In this document: in pieces, positions 1 to 6,018 of the stretch
Position numbering within the stretch: position 1 is the stretch's first letter
How the letters are laid out: every line of letters starts with the position of its first letter
Source: Acidobacteria bacterium AH-259-L09
GTDB lineage: Bacteria; Acidobacteriota; UBA6911; RPQK01
Direction: 5' to 3'
Assembly (NCBI GenBank): GCA_027717875.1
Contig: JALLOL010000105.1
Coordinates: 1 to 8,398 of the forward strand
Length of the DNA: 8,398 nucleotides
The notes under the pieces: model-generated
What the model was told of the DNA's origin: nothing
Seen by the model: the letters and a program-made list of their open reading frames with translations, nothing else
The model's database searches: none
Program-made: the position numbers and the translations under genes

Positions 1-52
1 GAGAACGGTTCGGGCGAGGCACCGGCCCGGCCCCTACGGACTCCCCTACCGT
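1..52. other. GC-rich chromosomal flank
   Basis: 38 of these 52 bases are G or C by hand count, higher than the element that follows appears to be. The stretch holds no recognisable gene. It would include the tRNA upstream region, but no clear promoter is visible. Confidence 0.4.
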
Positions 53-128
53 GGGGCTGTAGCTCAGTTGGAAGAGTACCTGAATGGCATTCAGGGGGTC
101 ACGGGTTCGAGTCCCGTCAGCTCCACCA
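53..128 (+). tRNA. tRNA-Ala (anticodon GGC), CCA encoded
   Basis: The sequence folds by eye as a full cloverleaf. The acceptor stem GGGGCTG pairs with CAGCTCC with one G-T pair. The D arm is GCTC/GAGT. The anticodon stem CCTGA/TCAGG encloses the loop ATGGCAT, giving anticodon GGC for alanine. A five-base variable region precedes the T arm ACGGG-TTCGAGT-CCCGT, and a discriminator A plus encoded CCA follow. The integrase gene ends 15 nt downstream on the opposite strand, so this tRNA is the probable integration site, with its 3' part regenerated by the element. Confidence 0.97.
101..128 (+). other. Probable attachment site (attL core) in the tRNA 3' end
   Basis: This is the T arm, acceptor 3' strand and CCA of the tRNA-Ala gene, the part that tyrosine-integrase elements usually duplicate. 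The claim rests on position: the integrase gene lies immediately beside it and points toward it. The exact core cannot be set because no matching direct repeat was found elsewhere in the window. The partner site should lie beyond base 8398. Confidence 0.5.
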
Positions 129-142
129 ATGTTTTCAATGGT

Positions 143-1237
143 TTAGCCACCCTGCCCTTCACTACTCACCACTACTGTGTGTGAATCCGTGTGTGAATTT
201 TTGCTGGCTTCCTCGAACACCGCCATGGCTTGGCGCTCGGACTCCCCAATACTTTGCAGGTACTTTTCAGTGGTCCGCCGGCTTTCATGGCCCAAGATTC
301 GCTGAATACTGCCAATCGGAACTCCCTTGTTGTCCATCACTGATGCGCCTGAGTGACGGAGTGCATGAAAATTGAAATACTTGACTTCAGCCTTCTTGCA
401 TAATCCCTGCATCAGCCTCTTCCGTCTTCCATAAGGCCCCTGACATTGTTCTCCTGTCTTCCTGCTGGTGTAGCTGTGCCAGAAAACCCAGGGCATCCGC
501 TTGTCTCTCTGGGCGTACCTCCGTGAGAGAATCTTGTGCAGGTGCTCGGTCATCGGTATCTTTCTTGGAGTCAGGTGACTACCCCTTTTCTTGCGGGTAT
601 AAAGAATCAGGGACTGTTCTTTCAGGTTCACATCATCCCAGGTGAGTCGGTTGACTTCGCTGACTCTCGCTATGGTTTCTCGTATAGCCCAGAGGTAGTC
701 TTGGGTGTCTAGGTCTGCCGCAGCAATCACCTTAAATATGTCCTCCAGCGGTGGAAGGTATCTGACTTTCTTCTCAACCGGCAGAAGTTCGATACCCTCA
801 GTTGGATTTGCGTTGACCCGGTTATGCTTCTTGCCGAAGTTGAACAGGGAGCGAAGGCTCACCAAGTCCCTGTTGGCGGTACAGGCGGAGACTCTGCTTC
901 TCTTCAGGATGAATGACTGAATCATCTCTCGTGTGATTTCGCTGCATGTGAGGTGGCTCCACAACCGGACCCAAGGTTTGCATCTGTAACGGTAATCGTC
1001 GTAGTGTGCCTTAGAGCGGTAGGCTTTCATGTGGTCAAGTCTTCTGTTGACTAACTCCAAGAAGCCCATGTCGGTTGGGGTCTGAGTTTCCTTCTGTGGC
1101 TTTAGCACCTCCTTTCTTCTTTCTGCTTCGGCCTGCTTGGCCATTGTTTTGGTTTTGAATCCGGCCTGAGTGTACCTTTCGCCCTTCAGGGTGAAGTCGT
1201 ACCTCCAGCCCTTTCCCTTTATTAAATAAACGCTCAT
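143..1237 (-). CDS. Tyrosine recombinase (integrase) of the element
   Basis: A 364-aa site-specific integrase that would insert and excise the element at the adjacent tRNA-Ala. The N-terminus (residues 1-45, starting MSVYLIKGKGWRYDF) resembles the arm-binding domain of phage-type integrases. A core-binding domain spans roughly 55-155. The catalytic domain has the expected residues: R191 (in IARVSEVNRLTW), a lysine at 217 or 218, H291 and R294 (HALRH), H317 (LGHE) and nucleophile Y326. All positions are filled, so the enzyme is probably active. The ATG at 1237 has AAGGAGG six bases upstream, which sets the start. That start lies inside the upstream HTH gene in another reading frame. The C-terminal tail contains the repeated tripeptide SHT, encoded by a 12-nt tandem repeat. 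The stop is 15 nt from the tRNA. Confidence 0.95.
   Translation of the reverse strand: MSVYLIKGKGWRYDFTLKGERYTQAGFKTKTMAKQAEAERRKEVLKPQKETQTPTDMGFLELVNRRLDHMKAYRSKAHYDDYRYRCKPWVRLWSHLTCSEITREMIQSFILKRSRVSACTANRDLVSLRSLFNFGKKHNRVNANPTEGIELLPVEKKVRYLPPLEDIFKVIAAADLDTQDYLWAIRETIARVSEVNRLTWDDVNLKEQSLILYTRKKRGSHLTPRKIPMTEHLHKILSRRYAQRDKRMPWVFWHSYTSRKTGEQCQGPYGRRKRLMQGLCKKAEVKYFNFHALRHSGASVMDNKGVPIGSIQRILGHESRRTTEKYLQSIGESERQAMAVFEEASKNSHTDSHTVVVSSEGQGG
160..198. repeat. Tandem doublets near attL, possible integrase arm sites
   Basis: CACTACT occurs at 160-166 and 170-176, and GTGTGTGAAT at 177-186 and 189-198 with a 12-nt period. Both lie in the last codons of the integrase gene, within 75 nt of the tRNA end. 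Arm-type integrase binding sites are short direct repeats at this kind of distance, but here the repeats also encode the protein tail, so they may be only coding repetition. Confidence 0.3.
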
Positions 1238-1391
1238 AAAGGTCCTCCTTGTTGGGAAAAAATAGAGAACCCCTGAGCTTCACAGCGCCCAGTAACTGCC
1301 AGTTTTTGTAAACCCAACTAAGGCTTTTGTGCAGAAACTGAGCAACCTCCTCAGGGGTCATTATGTTGAATTGGACCTCGGTGTCAATCAC
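1035..1391 (-). CDS. Small HTH DNA-binding protein (AlpA/excisionase-like), overlapping integrase
   Basis: A 118-aa ORF. Residues 11-53 (MTPEEVAQFLHKSLSWVYKN, then a basic segment and FPNKEDLYERLF) fit the MerR-type HTH_17 fold used by excisionases and AlpA regulators, in which the helix-turn-helix is followed by a short wing and an 'xKEDL' helix. The likely role is excision control or regulation of the integrase. The GTG start overlaps the stop of the mini-A gene as GTGA, which indicates coupled translation. The recognisable domain ends almost exactly where the integrase ATG begins (about codon 52). The remaining 67 codons read through the integrase gene in another frame and give a basic, low-complexity tail. 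The 203-nt overlap is unusual. The tail may be meaningless, or ribosomes could shift frame to make an HTH-integrase fusion. Confidence 0.7.
   Translation of the reverse strand: MIDTEVQFNIMTPEEVAQFLHKSLSWVYKNWQLLGAVKLRGSLFFPNKEDLYERLFNKGKGLEVRLHPEGRKVHSGRIQNQNNGQAGRSRKKKGGAKATEGNSDPNRHGLLGVSQQKT
1244..1250 (-). promoter_or_regulatory. Strong ribosome binding site of the integrase
   Basis: AAGGAGG on the minus strand lies six bases before the integrase ATG and inside the HTH reading frame. It fixes the integrase start and argues for separate initiation rather than dependence on a frameshift. Confidence 0.8.
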
Positions 1392-2308
1392 CTTTGATTC
1401 TTACCTTTGCCTCTAACCAACCTGACAACTTCCGTCCAACGCTTTGAAAGCGAGTTGAGCAACGACTTCGCTGTCGATTCCTTATCAACAGATTGCGACC
1501 AAATCTCATCGTCCCTGACTGACGTGATCGCCGATTCGATCAGGTCTACGAGGACTGCCGGCTCCAAGGCATCGAGTTCCCAACTGTTATGTCCAAACTC
1601 AGCGATATAGGCCGCCGCTCGAGAATCCGTGACTTTGGCAGGATTCGGTGGCGGACTGAACTCATCGATTTGGTCCCAATTGAGTGCCAGTCTCTTGACT
1701 TCCATACCGCCCATGAACAACTCAAGGCGGTCAGTGATGTCCCGGGTCATGTCTTTCCCCGAGGGGTCATGATCACCTAAGTGGAAGATAATCGGTATCT
1801 GATCGTCTTGCAGGCCCCATTCCTCCAGCCGCATGGCGGCGGACCACATCTCTGATTGAGAAGTGTAGCCCCGGCACGAGAAGTAAGGCACATCAAGCTC
1901 TTCACAAATGCCGGCGATTACTCCAACGAGTGCGTCCTTCTCAATCCAGACTTCAGGTCGGTATGGCTGATCCTTCCACTTGTCGATTGCGTAGCTTTCG
2001 GCGCACGCCTGGACAATCGAAGCCGGAGAAGACCAATGTGGATTGACCTGGAGGTTACGAGTACGGTCTGTGATGTAGTCCCAATCAATGAGTCCAGTAA
2101 GCCTGGCGCCGTTGATGATCGAGCCTAAGCGTTTGTAATCGCGTTGGGTGTTCGGGATGATGGCACGAGCTACGAACTGGTAGTAAAGTTGCCGGAGAGT
2201 GAGAACGAATCCTTGTGCAGCGTACTCCTCGATGATCTCATTGGCAGCGTGGATGATCGCCAGCGATTGAGCTGAGAGGTTCTTATCGATGTAGGAAATC
2301 TTAGGCAT
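1388..2308 (-). CDS. Topo mini-A: free-standing topoisomerase VI A/Spo11-like protein
   Basis: A 306-aa protein (from ATG 2308) with the two signatures of the TopoVIA/Spo11 family. Near residues 39-43 is TLRQLYY, matching the R-x-x-[YF]-Y motif of the winged-helix domain; Y43 would be the DNA-cleaving tyrosine. The TOPRIM domain follows, with E123 in VWIEKDAL and D179/D181 in LGDHDPSG, the metal-binding E and DxD. No B subunit is visible nearby and the protein is short for TopoVIA, which fits the Topo mini-A group known from mobile elements. It would cut or process DNA of the element; the precise role is unknown. The frame stays open to a TTG at 2371, but that start has no ribosome binding site, whereas ATG 2308 has AGGT upstream and gives MPKISYIDKN, which looks like a natural family N-terminus. 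Its stop overlaps the HTH start. Confidence 0.85.
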   Translation of the reverse strand: MPKISYIDKNLSAQSLAIIHAANEIIEEYAAQGFVLTLRQLYYQFVARAIIPNTQRDYKRLGSIINGARLTGLIDWDYITDRTRNLQVNPHWSSPASIVQACAESYAIDKWKDQPYRPEVWIEKDALVGVIAGICEELDVPYFSCRGYTSQSEMWSAAMRLEEWGLQDDQIPIIFHLGDHDPSGKDMTRDITDRLELFMGGMEVKRLALNWDQIDEFSPPPNPAKVTDSRAAAYIAEFGHNSWELDALEPAVLVDLIESAITSVRDDEIWSQSVDKESTAKSLLNSLSKRWTEVVRLVRGKGKNQR

Positions 2309-2409
2309 TCTTTTGACCTGTGGTCTCAATCCCGCTCTTCCACCCTCAAATTCTTCCCAGTTACTCTCCAACGGGTCCGAGAGCGCCCCGCTGAGTGTTT
2401 GTTGGGAAC

Positions 2410-2570
2410 GTCTGTCGGAAATAAATCCGATTGCCTGAAACCCCTATGTGGTTTGGCCTTCAGGGGCTGGGATTTCCGACGCCCAGTGTTTTTGCGGGTG
2501 TCAGAAACACCCCGGTCTGAAACACCCACGGATACGGGCTTTTCGCCATTAGGGATTATTTTCCGACACA
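2410..2570. repeat. Repeat- and palindrome-dense spacer, candidate replication origin or operator region
   Basis: The spacer between primase and mini-A is packed with repeats. A 15-bp motif close to GTCGGAAAtaaATCC occurs at 2414-2428 (+) and 2553-2567 (-) with 13 of 15 bases the same, and as a shortened copy at 2470-2480 (-). The first two neighbouring copies form an inverted repeat with perfect 9-bp arms (2414-2422, 2472-2480). Inside it CCTGAA (2434-2439) pairs with TTCAGG (2459-2464). GGGTGT-CAGAA-ACACCC makes a 6-bp hairpin at 2496-2512. Related copies of TGAAACaCCC lie at 2435-2444 and 2517-2527, with a variant at 2502-2512. No run of U follows the hairpins, so a simple terminator is unlikely. 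Iteron-like repeats beside a replication gene suggest an origin or a regulator site. Confidence 0.5.
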
Positions 2571-2575
2571 TCGTT

Positions 2576-4450
2576 TTAGACTACTGGTAGTAGCACCTTG
2601 GGTTTTCCTTTTTGATCGGCCATCTGCAGGATCTGCCAGTGTCGCCCATCGCGGTTGTCTATCAGCTCCCTGGCCTGCCTCACCGTAAAGCCGCGCTCTC
2701 GAAGGAGCGGCACTGCATCCTTTTCCTTTCGTAGAAGTTTGCGTGCATCGGCTGCCCGCTTGATCTTCTCCGCCAGTTCTTGAACTGCTTCCTCGATGCG
2801 CTCTTCTTCTTTCTCTCGAGCCTGCTCCTTAGCTGTCTGACCTTCCTGGACAACTTTGTCGGTCACATCTTCGAGTCTCCACTGATCACCGGACAGGTCA
2901 ATTTCCCAAATAAAAGGATCAGGTTCCTCTCCCACACGAAACTTGGTCGGCACGAAGGCCAAGTGATACCTGTCTCTTCCTTTTCGACGGGAAGCACGTT
3001 CAGCCCACTTGTCCGCACCAGCGGGCGGTAGTTCCGACCACCAATCCTTTGTGCTTGTTGGTCTAAGGTCGGTGGCGTCGCGGACCTCGAAAACGATGTC
3101 GGCCCGGTCCTCGATCACTCCACTGCCACGACTGTGTTTGCCACTCTTGACGGTGTTTCCCAGGACAAACATTGAGGGACCACCAGCTCGGTGTGCGATG
3201 TCCAGTATCGGCGCGATTGCCTTGGACGGCTTTGCCGAATCCTTTTCACCTATACCCTCAGTCGTGGCGTCCAGGGCATCGATGATCACAATGTCGTAGT
3301 CAAAAAAAGGAAAGGTCTGCCAGGCGGCTCTATCAGTTAAAGGCGGCACTTGGTCTCGGGTCAAGACTTTAAACGTGGGGGTGTTCTCTGCGCCCCACTC
3401 TCGCAATCGCCTTTGTATCTCTCTGTGGCCGTTGTCACGATCCAACAAAAGAACGCGTTTTCCATTGCGCGCCTGGCGGACGCCGATACCATGAGCTACC
3501 AAAGTCTTGCCTATCCCCCTGGGGCTAAACATTTCAGTGATGAAGCCCGGGGCTAGTACGTTTTCCTCGTACCACTCCTGCGCTTCCTCTTCGATGGTTA
3601 GGAACTCCGGGGCAGGACAGGCCAAGGTCCAAGGATTTTCTTGAGGTCGTTCTCCTTGATTTCCCTGTTGTGGCGGATACCGCCCTGCGCTCTCGCTTAT
3701 TCTTCGCAGCTCATCCTCGCCCAAGGGTTGTTCGCAACGCCCGTTTTCAACTTGAAGTGCGGCAAAGATGGCTTCTGGACTGAATCCCCGGTGTCTCATG
3801 GAAAGCGCCAGAGAGAACAGAGTTTTATTTCGTTGACCAACGGGTATTTTGTCTGGCAGCGATAACGGTTTAGATTTGGGTTTTTCAACAACGAGATCGA
3901 GAAGCCAAAGGGGTAATGCAGCAGGCTTTTGTTTCGCGTCCACCCAGCGATATGGTCTCTCAGTTTTGGACGGAGGAACCAGAATATAAGCGCCGTCGGC
4001 TTTAACCTCCACACCCTTGTAGCCATCCAAATCCCTGCTCTTGACGGTCTTCTTCTGTGGATGCTGAAACAAGAAATGCTGCCCCCCTCCTCCAGTGTGC
4101 TGACTCTTCGTGGTAGGAAGCCTCCCGTTTTGCTCCTGAAGTTTATAAAACGATTCATTGCCGCCATTTCTGGGGTCCACGTCCAAGGCAACTAACCCTG
4201 TTTGCGATCCTGTCGGTATCCCGATATTGGCATCGGGCCACCTTTTCCACCATTTCTTGATGGTCTCGGGGTTAGTGGTGGCGTCCTTAAACCCATTGCG
4301 AGTTCTAGGATGTTTACCTTTACTCCTCCTACAATTCGGGTTGCTGCACGAACATCTGCCGTCGCGTACGGAGTGGACCGGAAAGACGTTTAACCCCTTG
4401 GCTGCATAGGCTAACGCTGCCTCCATCTTTGCGTTTTCGCTGTTAGCCAT
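2576..4450 (-). CDS. PrimPol primase-polymerase fused to RepA-like helicase ATPase
   Basis: A 624-aa replication protein with three joined modules. Residues about 8-185 form a bifunctional primase/polymerase domain: a cysteine-rich patch C33-x-C35-x4-C40 with H47, the metal-binding D90-V-D92 (LVALDVDP), the nucleotide-binding region TGGGGQH with H125, and GVEVKADGAYILVPPS at 147-161. Residues about 202-258 match the PriCT-1 primase C-terminal helical domain. Residues about 295-530 are a RecA/RepA-like ATPase with Walker A S309-PRGIGKT316 and Walker B IVIID391. A charged coiled-coil segment (about 537-575) leads to a basic C-terminal domain. It would prime and unwind the element's DNA. The start is set by AAGGGGG upstream. 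The gene overlaps the PC4 gene by eight bases (ATGGCTAA), which implies coupled translation. Confidence 0.93.
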   Translation of the reverse strand: MANSENAKMEAALAYAAKGLNVFPVHSVRDGRCSCSNPNCRRSKGKHPRTRNGFKDATTNPETIKKWWKRWPDANIGIPTGSQTGLVALDVDPRNGGNESFYKLQEQNGRLPTTKSQHTGGGGQHFLFQHPQKKTVKSRDLDGYKGVEVKADGAYILVPPSKTERPYRWVDAKQKPAALPLWLLDLVVEKPKSKPLSLPDKIPVGQRNKTLFSLALSMRHRGFSPEAIFAALQVENGRCEQPLGEDELRRISESAGRYPPQQGNQGERPQENPWTLACPAPEFLTIEEEAQEWYEENVLAPGFITEMFSPRGIGKTLVAHGIGVRQARNGKRVLLLDRDNGHREIQRRLREWGAENTPTFKVLTRDQVPPLTDRAAWQTFPFFDYDIVIIDALDATTEGIGEKDSAKPSKAIAPILDIAHRAGGPSMFVLGNTVKSGKHSRGSGVIEDRADIVFEVRDATDLRPTSTKDWWSELPPAGADKWAERASRRKGRDRYHLAFVPTKFRVGEEPDPFIWEIDLSGDQWRLEDVTDKVVQEGQTAKEQAREKEEERIEEAVQELAEKIKRAADARKLLRKEKDAVPLLRERGFTVRQARELIDNRDGRHWQILQMADQKGKPKVLLPVV

Positions 4451-4691
4451 CTAGGACCCCCTTGAGCTTCTTCACACCTTCAAATAGCTCGTCGATCAGA
4501 TCAACGCTGAGAGTGATCCCCTTCCTCGTCGGTCGCCACTGGCCATCCTCGTCCTCGTAAAAGACCCGAATGTCGACCAGTTGGTGGCCTTTGAAATGAG
4601 TTAGGGAACATCGGACGATCTCCAGGCCGTTCTTCTCAAATTCGTGAAGCGTTTTCGACTGTTGGGTCCCGGTAGTAATGTTCTCTTGCAT
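4443..4691 (-). CDS. PC4/YdbC-type single-stranded DNA-binding protein
   Basis: An 82-aa protein whose C-terminal half (residues about 41-76: LVDIRVFYEDEDGQWRPTRK, then GITLSVDLIDELFEGV) matches the PC4 (transcriptional coactivator p15) fold: strands, the W-x-PTxKGI-x-L turn, then a helix. Bacterial and phage PC4-like proteins bind single-stranded DNA as dimers. Its place directly before the primase, with an 8-nt overlap, points to a role in replication of the element, for example as its single-strand binding protein. A GTG at 4715 in the same frame would add eight residues, but ATG 4691 has AAAGG nine bases upstream and is preferred. The N-terminal 20 residues are polar and probably disordered. 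A purely regulatory role is possible. Confidence 0.85.
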   Translation of the reverse strand: MQENITTGTQQSKTLHEFEKNGLEIVRCSLTHFKGHQLVDIRVFYEDEDGQWRPTRKGITLSVDLIDELFEGVKKLKGVLDG

Positions 4692-4711
4692 AATGTTTTT
4701 CCTTTCAAAGC

Positions 4712-4831
4712 TCACTGTCTGACAGCTGGGTTCCTTTTCCCGACATCTTGACGACGAGTGGTTTCTGGTTGCCTCGTAGTCGTGGCTTTTTCGCCTTTGG
4801 CGGGTCGTTCAGTGATCAGGGGCTTTTCCAT
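4712..4831 (-). CDS. Small basic 39-aa protein, function unknown
   Basis: A short ORF, MEKPLITERPAKGEKATTTR followed by QPETTRRQDVGKRNPAVRQ, rich in Lys, Arg, Thr, Pro and Gln and without hydrophobic stretches, so probably disordered and perhaps nucleic-acid binding. The evidence that it is translated is its ribosome binding site, AGGAGG at 4840-4845, eight bases before the ATG, the second full consensus in this operon. It ends 20 nt before the PC4 start and would be the first gene of the minus-strand operon. The frame is open further upstream to 4981, but that part has no good start signal. It could instead be a leader peptide that sets translation of the downstream genes. I do not recognise a family. 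Confidence 0.5.
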   Translation of the reverse strand: MEKPLITERPAKGEKATTTRQPETTRRQDVGKRNPAVRQ

Positions 4832-4839
4832 TTCTTGAT

Positions 4840-4845
4840 CCTCCT
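4840..4845 (-). promoter_or_regulatory. Consensus ribosome binding site of the 39-aa ORF
   Basis: AGGAGG on the minus strand, eight bases before ATG 4831. It decides the start of the short ORF, since the longer open frame upstream has no comparable signal. Confidence 0.6.
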
Positions 4846-4938
4846 GTATCATTCTTCTGTGCGCCATCTTTCGGAGGCGCCTGCCTAAGCCAGAGTAGGC
4901 TGTAGCATTCTTCCCAGGATAAGGTAGAGTCCAACAGT

Positions 4939-5742
4939 TTGAGCGTGACAGAAATCGTGACAATACTGTGGAGGAAACCAACTGCAGTAACGTTAGAAGC
5001 TGGTCGGCTTGTGGGTGATTTCACGGCCGGTGAAACCTACCGTTTGAAGACTAGGCTAGCAGAGAATGCTTTTGACCAGTTTGTAGAATGTCGCGATCAA
5101 AGAGCCGCAGTGCGATTCACAAAGCAGTGGGGTTTTTTGTTTGAACGTAGGATAGTAGCCCCAAATTTGCCAGGCGAAGAAGGTGTTTGGGTCGAGAGCG
5201 GGCCATTTGACCCGACCCGTAATCCCCCATTGGATTATTTCCGTCTCAGTGACTTTTTTCTTTGGAAAGAACATTTACTGGCCCTCTCCCAGATTGCAGA
5301 GGGACTGCGAGATGGAACAAAGTTAGGCAGAGCGATTTCTCACTGGAAAAACCTTCCAATCGAATGTAAATATTTTTATCTGTATATTAGGTCACACGAT
5401 TCACTTAAAAGGTTAGCACCTGCTGTGGAGTCGTCGTGGCCTGTCTCTCCTAGGGGCTACGCTTCATCTGTCTTGGCATGGGGATTTTGGGCGTTCAGCA
5501 GCGGCTATGAGGCCAGACGCCTCAATCAGAGCTGGGATGTCGCCAATGTTCCTCGAATCCATACCCTGAAGGATTTGCACCTATGGAGATTGAGGAAGCA
5601 AAAAGATTTTATCCAGTACGGTATCTGCGAAAGCTGTGGTGACGGATTCATCTTGAGGAGGCGGAGCCAAAGATTTTGCCAGGACTACTGCGCGTCCAAA
5701 ATTCGGCAGCGTAAGCATCGCGCCAAGAAAGGCAGTTCCTAG
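4939..5742 (+). CDS. Unrecognised protein with C-terminal four-cysteine motif
   Basis: A 267-aa protein that I cannot assign to a named family. The C-terminus (residues 230-263) has C230-x2-C233, then a basic stretch, then C247-x3-C251 followed by a run of Arg and Lys (RQRKHRAKK). This is the look of a treble-clef or CGNR-like zinc-binding, nucleic-acid-binding tail. The body is rich in aromatic residues (WKEHLLALSQIAEGL near 109-123, WGFWAFSSGYEARRLNQSWD near 181-200) and has no clear membrane segment. It is divergent from the replication operon, separated by about 107 bp that must hold promoters for both directions. The start is uncertain: there is no ATG, TTG 4939 is the longest choice, GTG 4945 and GTG 4957 are alternatives, and none has a good ribosome binding site. 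It could be a regulator or defence-related accessory protein; that is a guess. Confidence 0.75.
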   Translation: MSVTEIVTILWRKPTAVTLEAGRLVGDFTAGETYRLKTRLAENAFDQFVECRDQRAAVRFTKQWGFLFERRIVAPNLPGEEGVWVESGPFDPTRNPPLDYFRLSDFFLWKEHLLALSQIAEGLRDGTKLGRAISHWKNLPIECKYFYLYIRSHDSLKRLAPAVESSWPVSPRGYASSVLAWGFWAFSSGYEARRLNQSWDVANVPRIHTLKDLHLWRLRKQKDFIQYGICESCGDGFILRRRSQRFCQDYCASKIRQRKHRAKKGSS

Positions 5743-5955
5743 AGTACGCTCCAAGATTTCCTCGAAGATCGCGGTCCACTCCTTCATCGCCAGCCTCGAT
5801 TGGGTTTGAGATGTTAACGCAAGGTCAAAAAGATGAAAAAAGATTTCTTTCCCAGCCTGAAAGACCTCCGGCCCTTCGCGGTCAAGAGCATGGTCGAGGC
5901 CACAAACCAGAAGCTCCTATGCGCCATGTGGTCCCTACCCCAACAGGGACAGTTT
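5743..5955. other. Intergenic junction with possible gene debris and a short hairpin
   Basis: The space between the convergent 267-aa and HEPN genes holds the doubtful plus-strand ORF. On the minus strand a short coding-like stretch occurs from ATG 5787 (MKEWTAIFEEILERT), which then runs into the antisense of the upstream gene. A 6-bp perfect hairpin, GTCCCT with AGGGAC, lies at 5931-5950. It is not followed by a good T-run, so it is only a weak candidate terminator for the plus strand. The region reads as a recombination junction. Confidence 0.3.
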
Positions 5956-6018
5956 CTACATAGAAAAAAAGGCGTCAGCATGGTAGCTGTGGACAAGTTG
6001 TATCAAAGCCAAATCTAG
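5833..6018 (+). CDS. Doubtful 61-aa ORF, possibly a gene remnant
   Basis: An ORF starting MKKDFFPSLKDLRPFAVKSM, with AAGG nine bases upstream and codons that end mainly in G or C up to about 5950 (such as CTC CGG CCC TTC GCG GTC AAG AGC), as expected of a real coding segment. After 5956 it runs antisense through the end of the HEPN gene for 63 nt, and that part looks accidental. The first 40 residues may be the start of a gene, perhaps a transposase, whose rest was lost when the neighbouring gene arrived. No family is recognised. Confidence 0.3.
   Translation: MKKDFFPSLKDLRPFAVKSMVEATNQKLLCAMWSLPQQGQFLHRKKGVSMVAVDKLYQSQI

Noticed and set aside
1388..2308. Reading the TOPRIM protein as JetD of a Wadjet system
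   Set aside because: No JetA, JetB or JetC-like gene is present, and the N-terminal RQLYY winged-helix segment fits TopoVIA/mini-A rather than JetD.
2309..2371. Extended mini-A start at TTG 2371
   Set aside because: No ribosome binding site precedes the TTG, and the extra 21 residues do not look like part of the fold. ATG 2308 gives a more natural N-terminus.
2326..2571. 81-aa minus-strand ORF between primase and mini-A
   Set aside because: Its sequence simply translates the inverted and direct repeats of the spacer, has no recognisable domain, and overlaps the mini-A start. A non-coding repeat region explains it better.
4809..5024. Minus-strand ORFs opposite the start of the 267-aa gene
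   Set aside because: They lack start signals and are antisense to a better-supported gene; only the portion from ATG 4831 in the 4712 frame has a ribosome binding site.
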